Assembly: GCF_001411805.1 (NCBI RefSeq)
Contig: NZ_CP007213.1
Span: 3,224,001 to 3,288,000 of the forward strand
Direction of reading: 5' to 3'
Source of the DNA: Burkholderia plantarii
GTDB taxonomy: Bacteria > Pseudomonadota > Gammaproteobacteria > Burkholderiales > Burkholderiaceae
DNA length: 64,000 nucleotides
Shown piece after piece: positions 61,247-64,000 of this stretch. The number at the start of each line of letters is the position of its first letter. Positions within the stretch are counted from its first letter, which is position 1. The position numbers were made by a program, and so were the translations under genes. The notes below the pieces were generated by a model. That model was not told where the DNA came from. It saw nothing but the letters and a program-made list of their open reading frames with translations, and searched no databases.

Positions 61247-61797
61247 ATGCCGCGCGTCGCCGTTCCGGGCCGGGACGATGTCCCGGACGCCTCGAAGGCG
61301 CTGCTCGATGCCGTCCACCGGCGTCCCGGCTTCGTCCCTGGCGTGTTCCGGCTGATCGGCAGCCCCCCGCGATGCTGAGGGGCTACGCGGCGCTCGCCGG
61401 CGCGCTGGCCGGCGTGTTCGACGTGTTCGACGCGCGCATGCGCGAGCGTATCGGGCTCGCGCTCGCGCAGCAGGCCGGCCGCGACCGCATGCCGGCCGGG
61501 CAGCGTTATCTCGCGCTCAACGTCGCGCACCTGTATCCGGAGGAAATCGACCTGAATCGCCGAGGCGGCCCGGCCGACCCACGGGCAGCGGCGGCCGTGA
61601 CGTTCGCGCCGCAGGTAGCGCGGCTGCGCGGGCGCGTGGACGACGCGCAGCTCGCCGCCGCGCGCGAGGCCGGCTTCAGCGACGCGCGGATCGTCGGCCT
61701 CGTGGCGCTCGTCGCCGCGAACCCGATGACGCAGATGCTGAACGCGGTGCCGCGTACCGAGATCGATTTTCCGGCGCCGCGCGCGGAGGATGGGTGA
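61247..61797 (+). pseudogene. Carboxymuconolactone-decarboxylase-like gene with C-tract frameshift
   Basis: ATG 61247 (AGGAG upstream) starts MPRVAVPGRDDVPDASKALLDAVHRRPGFVPGVFRLIGSPP, a normal CMD-family N-terminus. At a run of six C near 61366 the frame breaks and ends at TGA 61378. The continuation AMLRGYAALAGALAGVFDV...EIDFPAPRAEDG lies one frame over; one extra C would restore about 184 aa. The usual CxxC-H centre is also missing: the matching region reads QQAGRDRMPAGQRYLALNVAHL. So even repaired it would lack the redox cysteines. Confidence 0.82.
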
Positions 61798-61897
61798 CAG
61801 CGGAAGGGAGAAGAAGCAACGCCGCGGCGCGCGTTCGGAAATCAGCGCCGGGCTGACGCGAGGCTTGCGACGGCGACCCGATCGCGCTTGATCGGGC

Positions 61898-62416
61898 TCA
61901 GTCCTGCTCGTCGGGTCTGCCGAGCACGCGCGCGTTGCGCAGCTCGATGGCCTCGTGCGTGCTGGCCTTGGCGCCCGGCCCCGGCGCGAAACGCACGTCG
62001 CGGAACGTCAGCGCGCGGCCGTCGCTGCCGCGCAGCGCGAGCGGTTCGAGCGGCTCGCCGCTCGCGTCGTCGACGAGCGCGATCGGCGGCTTGCCGTCGG
62101 TGGCGAGCCAGCGCCCGCCCCATTGCATCAGCGCCACCAGCACCGGATACAGCTCGCTGCCCTTCCCGGTCAGCCGGTAGCCATCGGTGTTGGCGCGCTC
62201 GGCGAGCGGATAGCGCTCGAGGATGCCCAGTTCGGTCAGCCGTTCGAGGCGCGCGGCCAGCACGTTGCGCGCGATGCCGAGCCGGCTCTGGAATTCATCG
62301 AAGCGCGTCGTGCCCTGCGTGCATTCGCGCACGATCAGCAGCGACCACCACTCGCCCACCTCGTCGAGGGCGCGCGCGATCATGCAGTTCGATCCGTCAT
62401 AGCGTTTTCGGTACAT
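61898..62416 (-). CDS. HxlR-family transcriptional regulator
   Basis: A 172-aa winged-helix regulator. CMIARALDEVGEWWSLLIVRECTQGTTRFDEFQSRLGIARNVLAARLERLTELGILER is the HxlR DNA-binding domain; a C-terminal extension of about 60 residues follows. ATG 62416 is preferred over TTG 62452 because a copy of the operator-like repeat lies at 62438-62450. Divergent from an MFS exporter gene, which is the likely target. Confidence 0.9.
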   Translation of the reverse strand: MYRKRYDGSNCMIARALDEVGEWWSLLIVRECTQGTTRFDEFQSRLGIARNVLAARLERLTELGILERYPLAERANTDGYRLTGKGSELYPVLVALMQWGGRWLATDGKPPIALVDDASGEPLEPLALRGSDGRALTFRDVRFAPGPGAKASTHEAIELRNARVLGRPDEQD

Positions 62417-62437
62417 GTGCCGCGTTGTAGCACACAA

Positions 62438-62543
62438 GGTTTCGTCATGCAACTCTTGCGCCGTTCACCCCCACGCCCGGCAGGGTTTCGCCTCGAACAG
62501 TAGCGTCACGAAACTGAGTTCCGTATAGTTGCGTCACGAAACT
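62438..62543. promoter_or_regulatory. Repeated GCGTCACGAAACT operator between HxlR and MFS genes
   Basis: GCGTCACGAAACT occurs exactly at 62503-62515 and 62531-62543 (28 bp apart, same orientation). A 10-of-13 match occurs in the opposite orientation at 62438-62450 (GCATGACGAAACC on the minus strand). Together they cover both promoters of the divergent pair and are probably the HxlR binding sites. Confidence 0.75.
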
Positions 62544-62579
62544 CAACGTGTCAACGGGCTTGCCCCGGGAACCCTCGCC

Positions 62580-63761
62580 ATGGATCGCCGCTTGCTGGTG
62601 CTTGCCCTCGGGATGTTCGCGCTCGGAACCGACAGCTTCGTCGTGGCCGGCATCCTCCCTCAACTCTCGCGCGCGTTCGGCGTCGGCATCGGCGCGGCCG
62701 GCCAGATGACCACCGTCTACGCCGTCAGCTACGCGCTGCTCGCGCCGACCCTCGCGGCGGTGGCGGCGGCGGTGCCGCGCAGGCGGCTGATGCTCGGCGG
62801 CCTGGGCGTGTTCGTGGTGGCCAACCTCGCCACCGCGTTCGCGCCGAGCCTCGGCATCGCGCTGCTTGCGCGTGCGTTCGCCGGGCTCGGCGCCGCGATG
62901 TTCTCGCCCACCGCCACCGGCGCGGCCACCATGCTGGTGCCGCCCGAGCGGCGCGGCTTCGCGCTGTCGATCGTGGTGGCCGGGCTGACCGCGGCCACCG
63001 CGCTCGGCTCGCCGCTCGGTGCCGTGATCGGCGGGCTCGGCAACTGGCGCTGGACGCTCGGCTTCGTCGCCGCGCTCGGCGCGCTGGCGGCGCTCGGCGT
63101 GCATGCGCTGCTGCCGGCCATGCCGCTGCCGCCGGCCGTGTCGCTGCGCCAGCGCCTCGCGCCGCTGGCCGACGCGCGCATCGGCCTCACGCTCGCCACC
63201 ACGCTGCTCGCGATGGCCGGCCTGTTCACGATGTACACCTACTTCGCCGTGGTGTTCGACCGGGCCACGGGCGGGGACACCGCCGTGCTCGGCGTGCTGC
63301 TGGTGATCTGGGGCGTGGCCGGCACCGCCTCGAACCTGCTGGCCGGCCGCCTGATCGACCGGATCGGCTCGCGCCGCGTGCTGGTGACGATGCTCTCACT
63401 GCTCGCGATCGACATCGCGCTGATGCCGTGGAGCGGCGCGCAGGTCTGGAGCGCCGCGCTCGCGATCGCGATCTGGGGCGCCAGCGGCTGGGGCCTGCTG
63501 GTGCCGCAGCAGCACCGGCTCGTCACGCTCGCGCCGTCGATCGCGCCGGTGGTGGTCGGGCTCAACACGGCGGCCACCTATCTCGGCGTGTCGGCGGCGG
63601 GGCTGATCGGCGCGGCCGCGCTGCCGGCGGTGGGCGCGCATCGCCTCGGCTTCGTCGCGGCGGTGCTGCTCGTGGCGGCGCTCGGCGTCGCCGAACTCGC
63701 GGCGCGACACATCCGGGCGGCGGCGCGGCGGCAAGGCACGGCGAGCGCGGTCGTGGCTTGA
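62580..63761 (+). CDS. Major facilitator superfamily exporter (AraJ/Bcr-like)
   Basis: A 393-aa inner-membrane transporter with 12 predicted helices. LALGMFALGTDSFVVAGILPQLSRAFGV and AVPRRRLMLGGL (motif A-like loop) are typical of the arabinose/chloramphenicol efflux subgroup (DHA1). LVPPERRGFALSIVVAGLTAATALGSPLGAVIG is motif C of antiporters. ATG 62580 gives a normal first helix. Expression is probably controlled by the divergent HxlR protein. Substrate unknown. Confidence 0.93.
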   Translation: MDRRLLVLALGMFALGTDSFVVAGILPQLSRAFGVGIGAAGQMTTVYAVSYALLAPTLAAVAAAVPRRRLMLGGLGVFVVANLATAFAPSLGIALLARAFAGLGAAMFSPTATGAATMLVPPERRGFALSIVVAGLTAATALGSPLGAVIGGLGNWRWTLGFVAALGALAALGVHALLPAMPLPPAVSLRQRLAPLADARIGLTLATTLLAMAGLFTMYTYFAVVFDRATGGDTAVLGVLLVIWGVAGTASNLLAGRLIDRIGSRRVLVTMLSLLAIDIALMPWSGAQVWSAALAIAIWGASGWGLLVPQQHRLVTLAPSIAPVVVGLNTAATYLGVSAAGLIGAAALPAVGAHRLGFVAAVLLVAALGVAELAARHIRAAARRQGTASAVVA

Positions 63762-64000
63762 GTTCCGATCCGGGTTTTGGTTTGAGCTTCGGCCTGAGTC
63801 CGGGCTAGTCGATCCCGACCCGGGTCTCGGCCTGAATCGTGGCGCGCAACCGGGCGGTAGCGCGCGGGCGATGGCGCGGCCTGAAGCGAGGCGCTCGACG
63901 CGCACCGCCGCAGGCCGCCGCGCGCCACGAAACACCGACCGACAAGCAGCCCGCCCCCGCGCTGATACTCACTCCACCGGACCACGGCCGGCCGCGCGTC
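63762..64000. other. Right-edge region, no gene seen
   Basis: 239 nt after the MFS gene. Two imperfect copies of a TCGGCCTGA(G/A)TC segment occur at about 63790 and 63823. No coding frame is convincing. The next gene lies beyond the window. Confidence 0.4.

Overview
The window is very GC-rich (most third codon positions are G or C), densely packed and strictly bacterial. The gene content (Burkholderia-type porin, many LysR and TetR regulators beside short-chain dehydrogenases, PaoABC aldehyde oxidoreductase, XenA, bacteriophytochrome) points to Burkholderia or a close relative, probably a secondary replicon or another accessory-rich part of the genome. That assignment is an inference from family recognition. 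I saw no rRNA, convincing tRNA, CRISPR array, insertion sequence or prophage.

Layout. 1-0.6 kb: start of a leftward gene whose product resembles the second half of a non-ribosomal peptide synthetase condensation domain, preceded by a 54-codon ORF. 0.95-8.6 kb: a light/redox signalling block made of a bacteriophytochrome kinase and its response regulator (rightward), facing a KaiC-like ATPase, a response regulator, a biliverdin-forming heme oxygenase and a PAS histidine kinase (leftward). 8.6-11.4 kb: five small leftward genes of unknown function and a LysR remnant. 11.5-15.3 kb: a TetR/SDR pair with matching operators, then an OmpR-type regulator divergent from a porin. 15.4-23.2 kb: a lysine/pipecolate catabolic cluster (aminotransferase, FAD oxidase, aminoadipate semialdehyde dehydrogenase, periplasmic binding protein, 2-oxoadipate dioxygenase, LysR). 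23.3-31.8 kb: acetyltransferase, SDR, paoABC, LysR and XenA.

31.9-40.9 kb has visibly lower GC and more balanced codon use. It holds an MBL-fold/tautomerase/barrel-protein operon with a divergent LysR, a divergent SDR-TetR pair with operators, and an IclR-controlled polar amino-acid ABC transporter followed by a PuuB-like FAD oxidase. 41-48.8 kb: AhpD-like protein, peroxiredoxin-like protein, SDR, LysR, GST, LysR, and a DUF2817 peptidase-like gene overlapping a ferritin-like di-iron gene. 48.8-50.8 kb: a 2 kb stretch without a convincing gene that contains a run of hairpins. 50.8-64 kb: a secreted PPC-domain protein, several regulators, and a concentration of broken genes (amidase, two hydrolase/regulator remnants, a GNAT gene broken at two tandem repeats, a C-tract frameshift in a CMD-family gene), ending with an HxlR/MFS divergent pair that has a clear repeated operator.

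How it works together. The left block makes its own chromophore (BphO cleaves heme to biliverdin for BphP) and couples light sensing to at least two response regulators and a KaiC-like ATPase. The pipecolate block can be read as a continuous route from L-pipecolate to 2-hydroxyglutarate. Most of the rest is small catabolic or detoxification units, each with its own dedicated regulator.
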